Part shown: positions 8,266-17,787 of the stretch, piece by piece
How the letters are laid out: each line of letters begins with the position of its first letter
Numbering within the stretch: the first letter of the stretch is position 1
NCBI RefSeq assembly: GCF_014212125.1
Contig: NZ_JACJVP010000025.1
Span: 142,503 to 206,502, forward strand
Origin: Cohnella nanjingensis
GTDB lineage: Bacteria > Bacillota > Bacilli > Paenibacillales > Paenibacillaceae
Direction of reading: 5' to 3'
Length of the DNA stretch: 64,000 nucleotides
Translations under genes and position numbers: made by a program
The notes under the pieces: model-generated
What the model was told of the DNA's origin: nothing
Seen by the model: only the letters and a program-made list of their open reading frames with translations
The model's database searches: none

Positions 8266-8823
8266 TCAGTTGGCAGCCACGCCCCTTGCAGTAAGCATCC
8301 GAGTCAAATCTAAGAAATTCTCGACCGCTCCACCGACCCTCTCCTTCAACCCTGCGTCCAGAGGTGCGCCATCCGGACCGAATGCATTCGATCCATACCC
8401 GACGGAGATCCACTCCGAACAGTTAACGCCGTGAAGATTACGTACGATCGTCTGCAGATGCGAGAGCGAGCTTACGCCCACCGGACCGCCTGCGGCGCTC
8501 ACGGACAGGACCGGCTTGCCCGAGACCCGTTCCGGGCTCAGGTAATCCAAGGCATTCTTCAGCACGCCCGAGATCGAGCCGTGGTATTCGGGGGTAGCCA
8601 GGATCAGCCCGTCGGCCTCCGCAACCTGCTGGATCATGCGCTGGGCGTTCGGGTGAAAGTCCCAGTTGTCGGGCGAGAAGAGCGGCAGCTGCTGCTCCCG
8701 CAGATCGACGAACGATACCGTGATCTGGCGTGCCTTCAGCAGGCTTTCGATATAGCGGAGGAGGATCGTGCTCGCGGCGTCCGCGCGGTTGCTGCCTGCG
8801 ATCAAGGTCATTTTCATGTTCAT
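8266..8823 (-). CDS. NADPH-dependent FMN reductase family protein
   Basis: A 185-residue flavodoxin-fold reductase. The N-terminus MTLIAGSNRADAAST is the FMN phosphate-binding loop, and TPEYHGSISGVLKNALDYLS is the family signature. Such enzymes reduce FMN or quinone/azo substrates with NAD(P)H and are cytosolic. I chose ATG 8823 (MNMKMT), which follows AAAGGTG at close spacing; the frame extends further upstream but through the control region shared with the divergent ArsR-type regulator. It heads a likely operon with the two SnoaL-like genes (79-base gap). The divergent gene at 9022 is the obvious candidate repressor. Confidence 0.9.
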   Translation of the reverse strand: MNMKMTLIAGSNRADAASTILLRYIESLLKARQITVSFVDLREQQLPLFSPDNWDFHPNAQRMIQQVAEADGLILATPEYHGSISGVLKNALDYLSPERVSGKPVLSVSAAGGPVGVSSLSHLQTIVRNLHGVNCSEWISVGYGSNAFGPDGAPLDAGLKERVGGAVENFLDLTRMLTARGVAAN

Positions 8824-8905
8824 CGTCACCTTTCGTTTATGGAAGAATGATATCGGATCGTTCGGATGGGGTGCCGCCGGCTGACAAACCCATCGGTTTG
8901 TGTTA

Positions 8906-8966
8906 ACATGTGACTGTATTGTCACCCTTGCTTGAATTCATAATACGTTACTATTAGGTCACATGT
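8906..8966. promoter_or_regulatory. Divergent control region with repeated ACATGTGAC / GTGAC-GTCAC elements
   Basis: ACATGTGAC (8906-8914) and GTCACATGT (8958-8966) are inverted copies 43 bases apart, and GTGAC (8910-8914) also pairs with GTCAC (8921-8925). They sit between the FMN reductase gene and the divergent ArsR-SRPBCC gene and are plausible operators for that regulator. Confidence 0.5.
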
Positions 8967-9021
8967 CAAGAGGCATGGATTCGCTTTTTGTTGCGCTTGT
9001 CGTCGGAGGGAGGTGTTCCAT

Positions 9022-9786
9022 ATGGAAAATGAAGTGTTCAAAGCGCTCGCGGACCCGAGCCGCCGCACGCTCCTGGACTTGCTCCACCGATCGGACGGGC
9101 GGACGTTGAACGAGCTGTGCGCCCCGCTGGAGATGTCCCGATTCGGCGTCATGAAGCATCTGAATCTGCTGGAGCAAGCCGGTCTCATCACCACGCGCAA
9201 GGTCGGCAGAGAGAAGCTGCACTACCTGAACGCAGTGCCCATCCGCCAGATCTACGATCGCTGGGTGAGCAAGTATGCCGAGCCCTGGGCGATCGGACTC
9301 ACATCTCTGCAAGATGAATTGGAGCGTGAAGCGAATATGGAGAATAAACCCCGCAACGTCAACCGCATCGCGATCAAGGCAAAGCCCGAGCAAGTGTGGC
9401 AAGCGCTCACGGACCCGGCCAAAACTTCGAAGTTCTGGTTCAACTGCGCCATCCGGTCCACCTGGGAGGCGAACGCCCCTTTCGAGCTGTGGAAGGGTGA
9501 TTCGAAGCAGGCCGAGGGAGTCATTCTCGATATGGATCCTCCGAATAAGCTCGTGATGAGCTGGCGGCTCCTCGTGATCCCGAATGCGGCAGATGATGCG
9601 CCGTCCCGGATCACATGGGAGATCGAGGCGCATGCCGAGTATGCCGGCGTGACCCTCGTGACCGTCGTGCATGACGAGTTCGAACAGGCGCTCCCGACCG
9701 CCAAGGTATTGGAGAACGGCTTGCCGATCGTGCTCTCGGGCTTGAAGAGCTTGCTGGAGACGGGATCGGGGCTTGCCGGGAAGTAG
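9022..9786 (+). CDS. ArsR-type winged-helix regulator fused to an SRPBCC (AHSA1) domain
   Basis: A 254-residue two-domain protein. Residues 1-95 are an ArsR/SmtB-like helix-turn-helix (EVFKALADPSRRTLLDLL, then the recognition region EMSRFGVMKHLNLLEQAGLI). It lacks the metal-binding cysteine cluster of true ArsR proteins. From about residue 112 it has an AHSA1/SRPBCC domain (AIKAKPEQVWQALTDPAKTS), a hydrophobic-ligand cavity. This fusion is common in Bacilli and suggests ligand-controlled repression. ATG 9022 follows GGAGGGAGG at 8-base spacing. The gene is divergent from the FMN reductase operon, its likely target. Confidence 0.9.
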   Translation: MENEVFKALADPSRRTLLDLLHRSDGRTLNELCAPLEMSRFGVMKHLNLLEQAGLITTRKVGREKLHYLNAVPIRQIYDRWVSKYAEPWAIGLTSLQDELEREANMENKPRNVNRIAIKAKPEQVWQALTDPAKTSKFWFNCAIRSTWEANAPFELWKGDSKQAEGVILDMDPPNKLVMSWRLLVIPNAADDAPSRITWEIEAHAEYAGVTLVTVVHDEFEQALPTAKVLENGLPIVLSGLKSLLETGSGLAGK

Positions 9787-9870
9787 AGGGAGAGAAACCA
9801 TCCCGTGCAAGTCGAACAAGAAAAGAATTGCAGAGGATCTTAGCGGTAGAAGCTCTTCTCTCCATGCAGC

Positions 9871-9896
9871 AAAGCCAGCCTCCTGCGGCTGGCTTT
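9871..9896. terminator. Bidirectional terminator AAAGCCAGCC/GGCTGGCTTT
   Basis: A 10 bp stem with a 6-base loop, A-rich before and T-rich after (TTTGTTGTTG), lies between the convergent ArsR-SRPBCC and dioxygenase genes. Nearly the same stem recurs at 20382-20403 and 20695-20722. Confidence 0.8.
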
Positions 9897-9953
9897 GTTG
9901 TTGATTGGACTGAATCGCGTTAGCCGGCAGCCTTGATCAGCTTCAACTGCGCC

Positions 9954-10757
9954 TTATCGGCCAAAACGATCGCTTCCCCGGAAGCTCATATGCCGGGCCG
10001 CATCGAAATCGGGATACGGCAAGTACGGGTTCGGCACCTGGCCTTGATCGCCGCGCATGAGGAAAATTTTGTGGCCCGCAGTCTTCGGATTCTCGGTCAT
10101 GACGCGGGTGCTGGTCGGGATATAGCGAATCGTCAAGCCGCAACGACGATGGGGAGAGCGATTCGCTTTGGAGCCGTGAATAATATTCGGATGGTGAATA
10201 GATACGCCGCCCGACTGGAGTACGAGGTCTACGGCTTGGGATTCGTTCACGAACTTCTTCTCGATCTCGGAGCCGAGCACGTTTTCGACGTCGAAACTCC
10301 CTTGCATCTCCTGCAGCTGCAGCTTGTGCGAGCCCGGTATGACGCGCAGACATCCGTTCTCTATCGTCGAGTCGTCCACGGCCAGCCATAACGTGATCAC
10401 CTTCATCGGCTCCAACGGCCAATAGCTTCCGTCCTGGTGCCACAATACCGGTTGGCCTGTAAAGGCGGGTTTGCAAATGTAGTGCGAGGCAAACAGCGCG
10501 ATATCCGGTCCGATGAACGTCTGCGCGATGTCGAGCAGCCGCTCGTCGCTGACGAGCCGCAGCCAGAAAGGGTCGTCGTGAATCAGATTCGTGTGGAGAT
10601 TCTCCGGACGCAGATCGGGATTTTTGCGAATCAGCCAATCGACGTGCTCCTTCGCTTCTTGCATGAGGTCGGCATCCAGCACTTCCGGAAACGTAAGGTA
10701 GCCGTCTCTCTCGAATTGTTCGGCAATTTGGGACGAAATGGCGGTTGACACGGTCAT
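9954..10757 (-). CDS. Phytanoyl-CoA dioxygenase (PhyH) family protein
   Basis: A 267-residue Fe(II)/2-oxoglutarate-dependent oxygenase-like protein. The iron-binding facial triad is visible as H107-x-D109 in LWHQDGSYWP and a distal H194 in NIIHGS, with R200 available for 2-oxoglutarate. Family enzymes hydroxylate small molecules or lipids; substrate is unknown. ATG 10757 is preceded by AAAGGAGAGG; upstream codons are in frame but unsupported. It is divergent from an AraC regulator with a cupin sensor (10911), a frequent pairing suggesting that the regulator controls it. Confidence 0.88.
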   Translation of the reverse strand: MTVSTAISSQIAEQFERDGYLTFPEVLDADLMQEAKEHVDWLIRKNPDLRPENLHTNLIHDDPFWLRLVSDERLLDIAQTFIGPDIALFASHYICKPAFTGQPVLWHQDGSYWPLEPMKVITLWLAVDDSTIENGCLRVIPGSHKLQLQEMQGSFDVENVLGSEIEKKFVNESQAVDLVLQSGGVSIHHPNIIHGSKANRSPHRRCGLTIRYIPTSTRVMTENPKTAGHKIFLMRGDQGQVPNPYLPYPDFDAARHMSFRGSDRFGR

Positions 10758-10850
10758 CCTCTCCTTTGATCCATGGGTTCTGGAATGCGATGAAGAACTT
10801 AATGTAAGACTATCGCAACCGCGACGCACCGTCTTTGTACCGGAAAGACC

Positions 10851-10880
10851 TTGTTTTGTACGGATACGCCATTCTATAAT
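10851..10880 (+). promoter_or_regulatory. SigmaA-type promoter of the AraC gene
   Basis: TTGTTT (10851-10856), an 18-base spacer and TATAAT (10875-10880) lie 31 bases upstream of the ATG at 10911, before a GGGGGAG ribosome site. Confidence 0.7.
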
Positions 10881-10910
10881 TTACAGAGAACCTGGCGCGG
10901 GGGAGTATCC

Positions 10911-11783
10911 ATGAACATCAACCACCTGAATACGATTCCGGACGATCTCGCTTGCGGAGAAGAAGCGGCTTTTCACGTCCATTATTGGGGAAGTATCGCC
11001 GATCATCATGCCCATTCGCTCCATAAGCATTCCTTCTTCGAATGCTGCTACGTGACGCACGGAGAAGGTTATTACCACGAGAATGGCGCGCATTATCCTT
11101 TGCACGAGGGAGACATCTTCTTGTCCAGACCGGACACCTGGCACCAAATCGAGAGCCCGTCCGGCATCGGACTTGCCTGGGTGGCCTTCTTGATGAAGGA
11201 AGAAGGCGCGTCGCCCGACATGCTCCGGAAATACCGGCAGCTGGCGGATACCGACCGGATCTTGGTATCCTCGGCCACCCCTTCGCTGACGGCATCGTTA
11301 TGGCAGGCGCTGTGGAATGCCGAATCTGCCGAAGTCTACAATCGGCCGTTGCTTGTGCCGATCGCCTACAGTCTGATCCTGTCGTTCTTCCAGACTTTCC
11401 TGGAGGATACCGAGCGGAAGCCGGCCCTCTCCAAACCGCAGGAATCCATCTTGCTGCACAAGGCGAGACTGTTCATCCACGACAACCTGTCGCTGCGCAT
11501 CAAATTCAAGGATTTGGCCGAGTATTCGCACATTTCCGAACGGCATCTCTCCCGGTTGTTCAAGGAGGAACTGGGAATCAGCTTCTCCGATTACTACCGG
11601 AAAGTCAAAATCCAGAAGGCTACCGCATTGCTGGAGTCGACGGACTACACCTTGGAGCAAATCTCGGCGGCCACGGGGTTCTACTCCGTTCATCACTTCG
11701 CGAAAACGTTCAAGCAAACCACCGGCACGTCTCCGGGCCAATGGCGCAAGACAAGCCTCATTCCGCCCAAGCGGCAAGGATAA
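10911..11783 (+). CDS. AraC-family regulator with N-terminal cupin domain
   Basis: A 290-residue one-component regulator. The first half is a cupin-like sensing domain (HSLHKHSFFECCYVTHGEG, then the DIFLSRPDTWH turn). The C-terminal ~100 residues hold two helix-turn-helix motifs: LAEYSHISERHLSRLFKEE and the AraC signature region EQISAATGFYSVHHFAKTFK, ending GTSPGQWRK. The ATG at 10911 is preceded by GGGGGAG and a good promoter; the frame also extends upstream over the promoter and cannot be coding there. It is divergent from the PhyH-like gene and probably regulates it. A bidirectional terminator follows (11894). Confidence 0.9.
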   Translation: MNINHLNTIPDDLACGEEAAFHVHYWGSIADHHAHSLHKHSFFECCYVTHGEGYYHENGAHYPLHEGDIFLSRPDTWHQIESPSGIGLAWVAFLMKEEGASPDMLRKYRQLADTDRILVSSATPSLTASLWQALWNAESAEVYNRPLLVPIAYSLILSFFQTFLEDTERKPALSKPQESILLHKARLFIHDNLSLRIKFKDLAEYSHISERHLSRLFKEELGISFSDYYRKVKIQKATALLESTDYTLEQISAATGFYSVHHFAKTFKQTTGTSPGQWRKTSLIPPKRQG

Positions 11784-11893
11784 CCCGGGCTTCTGCGCGG
11801 TCCGCACTATTCCCATCCGCTAGACGATCTGCCTTCGCCCGACGATGACCGATGCTGACGTACTTTCCATGTTGGTCAAGCGCCGGGAACATA

Positions 11894-11931
11894 AAAACCG
11901 CAGATCCGGCCGAGCCGAAATCTGCGGTTTT
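11894..11931. terminator. Bidirectional terminator AAAACCGCAGAT/ATCTGCGGTTTT
   Basis: A perfect 12 bp stem with A and T runs at its ends separates the convergent AraC gene (ends 11783) and the surface-protein gene (ends 11956), so it can serve both. Confidence 0.88.
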
Positions 11932-11955
11932 CGCGGGTGTCCTCTGATTGATCGG

Positions 11956-14900
11956 TTACGGCGTCAGCGCCGCCGTATAGAATCTCACTTCGCTTAGGCC
12001 GAATAGGCTCTTGATGCCGAAGGCACCTTCAAAAACGCCGCCATAATTGCCGGGATTCGGGTTCGTCGCGCTATTAGGCGAAATTCTGACATATCGGGCA
12101 TTCACGCCGCCAAAATCGACGACTCCGCCGTCTACAAGATTCGTCGGCGCAAGCGCTGTCGTTCCATTCGTCGCCTTCGCGAACTGGTAACGGTATCCTG
12201 CGCCTCCGAGCGTCGTCCAGCTCATGCCGTCCAGCGAATATTCTACTGCCGCATATCGGATGCCAATGCCATTTTTTAACCACCCGGTGCCGTCATCTTC
12301 ATTGTAATTCCAGACAACCATCTCGCCAAGGCTGTAATTGCCGCCCAGATCGAACCTTATCCAGTCGTTGTCGTCGTTGTTATCTTCCGTTGTCCTCCAC
12401 ATCGCGGAATAACGATTGTCGTGCGTATCGTTCATCCGACCGAGTAATCCGGACATGCCGGAATGATTGACTGCTTGCTCAGCCGTCATTCCGAATGCGG
12501 ACTCCTCGCTGCCCGCCGTCGCGGTTACGCCGGAGATAAAGCGTTCCACGATATGAATCGCATAGTCGGCCGACATGACGCCGTCCTCCGCCGTCACCCT
12601 GAGAAGTTGCCCTTCGGCCAGCCGCGCCGCGCCGGCTAATTCCGGACCGCCCGGCGATTCCAGCACCAAGTAGGATTGCGGGGAACCGTCTGCCGAACCG
12701 ATGCCGAACCGCAATTCGTCCACCGTCGTGCCGTACGCGGCGTCGACGACGCTCATGCCGTCCGTGCCGATCCTGTATGCAAACTCGGGCTTCACGGCAA
12801 TGTCCGTCCGATTGCTGCGAGACTCATCAACCTGAATGGCGTAATAGGCCGTTGCCGTGTTGTCGGCTGATGTAACCTTCAGTACATTTCCTGTTGCCAA
12901 TACGGCCGTTCCGTCAGCGAGCTTGCTGCCATTTGCCGATGCGTACACTTCATAGGTTTGGATGGACCCGTCCGCGGAATTTATGGCCGCGATTGCGCCA
13001 TCAGCCGTCGTACCGTCGACAACGCGGATCTCCCCCGCGCTTATAGCGGTTATTACGCGGCCCTGCCCGGACTTAACGGCGATCTCCGTATTCGTTCCGG
13101 AATAAATCTGACGCATGTTGATGAACCGGGGATGATACATTTCGCCGTTATTGTAATGCACGTTGCCGCCGTCTTGCGTTGAATTCACATTGTAAGTAAT
13201 CAGCAGCTCTCCGGGTTTGGAGATATTCGGATGCGCTTTGGCGTTATAGATGTAAGTTTCGGCCGCGCTGGATTTGTCCTCCGGCGTATAATACAGCGTG
13301 TCCGCCGGTCCGAATGGCCCGAACGGCGTATCGCCGATACTTTGTTTAATTAAACCGTGATCTCCGCTGAATAGACCGGTCGAATAAACGAGTCGGTATT
13401 TGCCGTCGTTCGGTCCGCCGATGATCGGCGTAACGCTTAGCTCCGGCGATACATCAACGCTGCTGTGCGAGATTATTTTAGCTTTGCTAATATCGTTAAC
13501 CCAGCCGCCGTCGGTATAGAACCTCCATTTGCTTTCCTCTTCGAAATCTTCCGGCAGAACCCGCGCGACGAGCAGACCCCTGACTCCGAAGACGGTTTGG
13601 TATCCGTAAATATAAATGTAGCCATCGGGAGCCGGCGCGCCGGCTTCTGCCGTATTCGCCATAAATCCTGCGCCGAATTGATTTTCCAGCGACAGCATGT
13701 TCGGACTGCCATCGGGCTTGGTTCCCCATTGGAACTCGGTATGATAGAGCAGCGAGGTGTCGACCTGCGAATGATTGGCTATATCGAGCCGCCCATGGTC
13801 GATCGGAATCTTGATCGTGGACACGCCCACGACTTTGAATTGCCACCCCGGCGGCTGCGACGGATCCGGCGCCACATTCATGGCGGAGATATAGATATTG
13901 TTGTTCAGATTGATTCCGTCCTGGAACCAGTACCAGCCATCCGAAGATGCGTCAGGCGTCTGGGGCACGAATAGCCCCGTCGAGGTTTGCCCGTTCCCAT
14001 CCGTTCCCCATAGGTAATTCATAGCAGCCGGATCGGGACTTCCCCCCGTTAACACGCCCAGCGTATTGTTTGTAAAGTCGGCAACGTTCCTGTATTTCGT
14101 AACCGGATTTACATTTCCGACAAACGTATCGCTGAACAGGAACAAAGTTTGGGTTTCGTCCGCTTTGCCGGGAGCGTCATAGCCGTTATAGGCAATCGTG
14201 TAGATGCCGTCGGACCCCGTCCAGCCGGATGTCTTGGCGACAAGAGCCGTCCAGTCGCGTTCAGGCTCGATGATCGTTCCGGGCGCGCTATAAAATCTCA
14301 CCTGACTGAGCCCAAATACGGCTTCACTGCCCCAGTTGCCGTCGCCCGCCGCCGTATTCGGCACAATCTTGACGTATCTGGCACTGGCCGCGTTAAATTG
14401 GACGGCTCCTCCTCCCGCTAGATCCGTCGGTCCTTGCGCCGCCGATCCGGAAGCCCGGGCGAATTGGTAACTACCCAAATTCGTCCACGCTCTGCCGTCT
14501 ACGGAATATTGCACCTGCGCATTTTTGATGCCGTATTTTCCGGCTTGCGCGTTATAGTTCCATACGCGCATTTCGCTTAACGGATACGTACCGCCCAGAT
14601 CGAACTGAATCCAGTTGTTCGCACCGGGATTAGGCGCGGTCAGCCACATTTCCGCGCTTCGATTGCCATGCGTGTCCGATTTCCCCGATGTGCCGGACAT
14701 GCCGTAATTGTTCACCGTATGGATAGCCGGAGTATCCGTTGAATTTACGCTGCCGGCAGAGACGTCCAGCACGGTTATATTCTGGCCGCTTGCCGTGACG
14801 TGGCTGGCATATCGATAAATACGGAGCTGGCTCAATCCGAATCTCGTCGGTCCCGCGGCGCCCCAGTTGCCGTCGCCTGCAGCCGCATTCGGAACGATCT

Positions 14901-16917
14901 TCACATATCTGGCCGCAACCCCTCCGAAGTCAACCGCCGTCTCTGCCGTTTGGGACGCCGACCCGGCAGCCTGCGCGAATTGCCGCGTAGCGCCTGTGCC
15001 GCCAAGTACGGTCCATGAGCTGCCGTCGGCGGAGTAGAGCAGCTGCGCGTTTTTGATCCCGCTGTTCGTCGCGCCCGGCTGATTGTAATTCCATACCAGC
15101 ATGTTCCCAAGCGGATAGACGGCGCCGAGATCGACTTGAATCCAGTTATCGGTTCCCGGATTGTCCTCCGTCAACCACATGGTCGCGCCGCTCGCATCCT
15201 GATCGTGGGAATCGCGAACCCCATAATATCCCGACATTCCGGCGTTATTCGTCGCATGGACGGCATTGCTGCCCGAAGCTTCACTGCCAGCCGTCGTCGC
15301 GATCGGCGTCAGCATGAATGCATCTCCAACGGGATTTACCGTAATTTCGTATTCGGCCGCGGTGCCGTCCGCTGCCGTTACTCTCAATATATTGGCGGTC
15401 ATTAACACAGTCGAACTCGTACTTAGCTTGGTCCCGCCCTTCTCCCTGAATATCTCATAGGTTTGGGCAGAACTGTCCACGGACTGTACGGCTGCTAGGA
15501 GCTGACCGACATTCGTGCTATATGCCACCTGAAGGGTTTCCGGCCAGATCCCTGTTACGACGGCCTCCTGTCCCGGTTTGACGCGAATTCCCGTGTTGGC
15601 CGATGCAGGGTCGCTCGGCGTCGGATTGCCCGGCGTGGGATTACTCGGCGCGGGCTGGCTCGGCGTCGGGTTAGTTCCGGCCCCGACAGTTGTTCCGCTA
15701 TCGCCTCCTTCAATCCGATTCCCGCCAACATGGGCCGTTATATGAGGAGCAACGATTGTCGTTCCCGGCTGCCGCTCGATCGTCACGTTGTTCGAATGAA
15801 TGTTGGCCGTCCCGATCTCGCCCTTGCCCTTCACGGCTACCTCGGCATTGGCGGTCATATTCGTCACTCTGGCCTCGGGCGCCATCTGAATAACCGAACC
15901 TGGCTCATGGACGATCAATCTCGAGACGGTTCCCCTTATGATCTGTACGGTAATACCGGGAACCTCCATGTTCACTTCGGCATAATCTCCCTCAAGAATC
16001 GCTCCCGAGCGGAGATCGACGCGGGAAACTTCCGTTGCCCCTTGGGCGTATATCCGAACCTTGCCGTCCTTCTTCTCGACGACCAGATCGCCGTTCAGCA
16101 CGGAATCGATCAAACGGACGCCGTGCTCCCCGCCTCCTCGGACGAAGGTTTGTCCTTGAACCTTCACGTGGTCGAGGGTTACGTCGCCGTCCCCGATCCC
16201 CTCCGCCAAGATGAGATTCCCTTTAATCGTCATGTCTTTCAAGACGACATCACGCGTATTGACCACAAGGTTCGTGTCGACCGAACCGGTATAGGTGCCT
16301 GCCGCGTTCTTCAAATCTCCCGTAATGCCGTCCAGCATCTTCACCGCTTCCGCACGGGTAACCGGGGCATTGGGAGCGAACGCGTTGCCCGGTCTGCCCG
16401 ATATGTAGCCGTTCTCGACAAGAGCGGATACGGCGTCTCTGCCCCATGCCGCGATTTGGTCCGCATCCTTGAATGTGCCGGCGACGCTCTTGTCGCGGAC
16501 TGTCGATTGAAACGCCCGGTACAGGACGGCTGCTGCCTCCAGTCGGCTGATCGGCGAGTCGGGACGGAGTTTCCCCCGGCCGTCTCCGGACAAGACGCCC
16601 GCTGCAACCGCTTTAGATAACGCGTCTGCGTACCATGATGCTTCGCGCACGTCCGGGAAGCTCTTCTCGGACTTATCCGTATATTGGAATACCCTGGATA
16701 AGACGCTGACGAATTCCGCCCGCGTCATCGAGCGGTTCGGTTCGAACTTCCCGTTCGTTCCCCCGCTGATCACCCCCTTGGATGTCCATCTGTCGATCTC
16801 TTTCGCTGCCCAATGCTTTTCCGAGTCCGCAAAACCGGCAGACACGGAAACGGCATTCGTGAACAATAAGGCTGTCGCTAGACAAAGTACGATCCCTTTC
16901 TTTCCAACCTTGTACAT
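11956..16917 (-). CDS. Giant S-layer-anchored protein with SLH, discoidin-like and beta-propeller-like domains
   Basis: A 1,653-residue surface protein. It has a signal peptide (1-28), three SLH modules (about 28-70, 86-132, 147-195) that bind pyruvylated wall polysaccharide, and a repetitive beta-helix-like stretch (about 205-400). A Pro-Ser-Thr linker (about 415-440) follows. Two F5/8 type C-like sugar-binding domains come next (about 540-705 and 710-875; both contain a W(I)QxDLG motif). Then comes a ~400-residue DUF5005/DUF4185-like domain (about 880-1280), two short Ig-like or cadherin-like repeats, and a third discoidin-like domain at the C-terminus. It follows the transporter permease by 35 bases, so it is probably the last gene of that operon and captures or processes the glycan that is imported. 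No glycosidase catalytic motif is obvious. Start ATG 16917 has a GGGGGGAAG site. Confidence 0.88.
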   Translation of the reverse strand: MYKVGKKGIVLCLATALLFTNAVSVSAGFADSEKHWAAKEIDRWTSKGVISGGTNGKFEPNRSMTRAEFVSVLSRVFQYTDKSEKSFPDVREASWYADALSKAVAAGVLSGDGRGKLRPDSPISRLEAAAVLYRAFQSTVRDKSVAGTFKDADQIAAWGRDAVSALVENGYISGRPGNAFAPNAPVTRAEAVKMLDGITGDLKNAAGTYTGSVDTNLVVNTRDVVLKDMTIKGNLILAEGIGDGDVTLDHVKVQGQTFVRGGGEHGVRLIDSVLNGDLVVEKKDGKVRIYAQGATEVSRVDLRSGAILEGDYAEVNMEVPGITVQIIRGTVSRLIVHEPGSVIQMAPEARVTNMTANAEVAVKGKGEIGTANIHSNNVTIERQPGTTIVAPHITAHVGGNRIEGGDSGTTVGAGTNPTPSQPAPSNPTPGNPTPSDPASANTGIRVKPGQEAVVTGIWPETLQVAYSTNVGQLLAAVQSVDSSAQTYEIFREKGGTKLSTSSTVLMTANILRVTAADGTAAEYEITVNPVGDAFMLTPIATTAGSEASGSNAVHATNNAGMSGYYGVRDSHDQDASGATMWLTEDNPGTDNWIQVDLGAVYPLGNMLVWNYNQPGATNSGIKNAQLLYSADGSSWTVLGGTGATRQFAQAAGSASQTAETAVDFGGVAARYVKIVPNAAAGDGNWGAAGPTRFGLSQLRIYRYASHVTASGQNITVLDVSAGSVNSTDTPAIHTVNNYGMSGTSGKSDTHGNRSAEMWLTAPNPGANNWIQFDLGGTYPLSEMRVWNYNAQAGKYGIKNAQVQYSVDGRAWTNLGSYQFARASGSAAQGPTDLAGGGAVQFNAASARYVKIVPNTAAGDGNWGSEAVFGLSQVRFYSAPGTIIEPERDWTALVAKTSGWTGSDGIYTIAYNGYDAPGKADETQTLFLFSDTFVGNVNPVTKYRNVADFTNNTLGVLTGGSPDPAAMNYLWGTDGNGQTSTGLFVPQTPDASSDGWYWFQDGINLNNNIYISAMNVAPDPSQPPGWQFKVVGVSTIKIPIDHGRLDIANHSQVDTSLLYHTEFQWGTKPDGSPNMLSLENQFGAGFMANTAEAGAPAPDGYIYIYGYQTVFGVRGLLVARVLPEDFEEESKWRFYTDGGWVNDISKAKIISHSSVDVSPELSVTPIIGGPNDGKYRLVYSTGLFSGDHGLIKQSIGDTPFGPFGPADTLYYTPEDKSSAAETYIYNAKAHPNISKPGELLITYNVNSTQDGGNVHYNNGEMYHPRFINMRQIYSGTNTEIAVKSGQGRVITAISAGEIRVVDGTTADGAIAAINSADGSIQTYEVYASANGSKLADGTAVLATGNVLKVTSADNTATAYYAIQVDESRSNRTDIAVKPEFAYRIGTDGMSVVDAAYGTTVDELRFGIGSADGSPQSYLVLESPGGPELAGAARLAEGQLLRVTAEDGVMSADYAIHIVERFISGVTATAGSEESAFGMTAEQAVNHSGMSGLLGRMNDTHDNRYSAMWRTTEDNNDDNDWIRFDLGGNYSLGEMVVWNYNEDDGTGWLKNGIGIRYAAVEYSLDGMSWTTLGGAGYRYQFAKATNGTTALAPTNLVDGGVVDFGGVNARYVRISPNSATNPNPGNYGGVFEGAFGIKSLFGLSEVRFYTAALTP

Positions 16918-16952
16918 GTCTTCCCCCCCGTTTAGGCTCTATCAATGAATGA

Positions 16953-17786
16953 TCAACCCTTGACTCCGCCCGAGGCGACGCCGTCCAAAATCTTTTCGGA
17001 GAAAATCATGAAGAGGATCAAAATCGGCACCGTGGCGATGACCGAAGCCACCATCGCTTTGTCCATCGACAGCATGAGATTGCTCGTATACTTCATGACG
17101 ATCAGCGGCACGGTCTTGTGCGAGTCGTTCTGCAGGAAAATAAGCGGCATAAAAAACTGGTTCCAGATCTGTACGGACATGACGATGCAAATGCTGAAAA
17201 TGACCGGGCTCGCCAGCGGGAACATGATCCGATAGAACGTTTTCCATTCGGACGCCCCGTCCAGAATGGCCGATTCGTAGATCTCGCCCGGCATCTTGGC
17301 GAAGAAATCCGTCAACAGCAGCACCGGCATGGATATGCCCGCGGATAAGACCAGAATGACGGATGCGTACGAATTCAGCAGATGCAGGTCTTTCATGAGC
17401 AAGAAGAGAGGGAGCACGCCCAGCGATGCGGGGAACATGAGTCCGAGCAGAAAATAAACCTGCAGCGCGTTCTTGAACTTGAATTTGTAACGTCCGAGCG
17501 CGTAGGAGACCATGGACGCAAAAATGACGATGAGCACCAGCGTCGCGCCAAGGATTAGCGTACTGTTGAGGAAGTAACGGTGAAACTTCTGCTCCGTGAA
17601 CATCTTGATATACGTATCGAAACCAAGCGACTTCGGGATGCCGAACGTATTGGTCAGCAATTCGCTTTTGGGCCGCAAGGAATTATAAACCATATACCCG
17701 AGCACGAACACGGTAAAGCACGAGTAGATCCACAGCAGGATGGAAGCTGCGGTTGCCGACTTCTTCTTTTCGGAAACGCCGATCAT
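16953..17786 (-). CDS. CUT1 sugar ABC transporter permease (MalG-like)
   Basis: A 277-residue inner-membrane permease with six predicted helices and the cytoplasmic EAA loop ESAILDGASEWKTFYRIMFP near residue 190, which docks the ATPase. The ending DGVASGGVKG is typical of MalG-type permeases. ATG 17786 follows GAGGAGGTCTG; the upstream permease ends one base away, so the pair is translationally coupled. No ATPase gene accompanies the operon; a shared MsmX-type ATPase elsewhere is expected. Confidence 0.92.
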   Translation of the reverse strand: MIGVSEKKKSATAASILLWIYSCFTVFVLGYMVYNSLRPKSELLTNTFGIPKSLGFDTYIKMFTEQKFHRYFLNSTLILGATLVLIVIFASMVSYALGRYKFKFKNALQVYFLLGLMFPASLGVLPLFLLMKDLHLLNSYASVILVLSAGISMPVLLLTDFFAKMPGEIYESAILDGASEWKTFYRIMFPLASPVIFSICIVMSVQIWNQFFMPLIFLQNDSHKTVPLIVMKYTSNLMLSMDKAMVASVIATVPILILFMIFSEKILDGVASGGVKG

Positions 17787-17787
17787 G

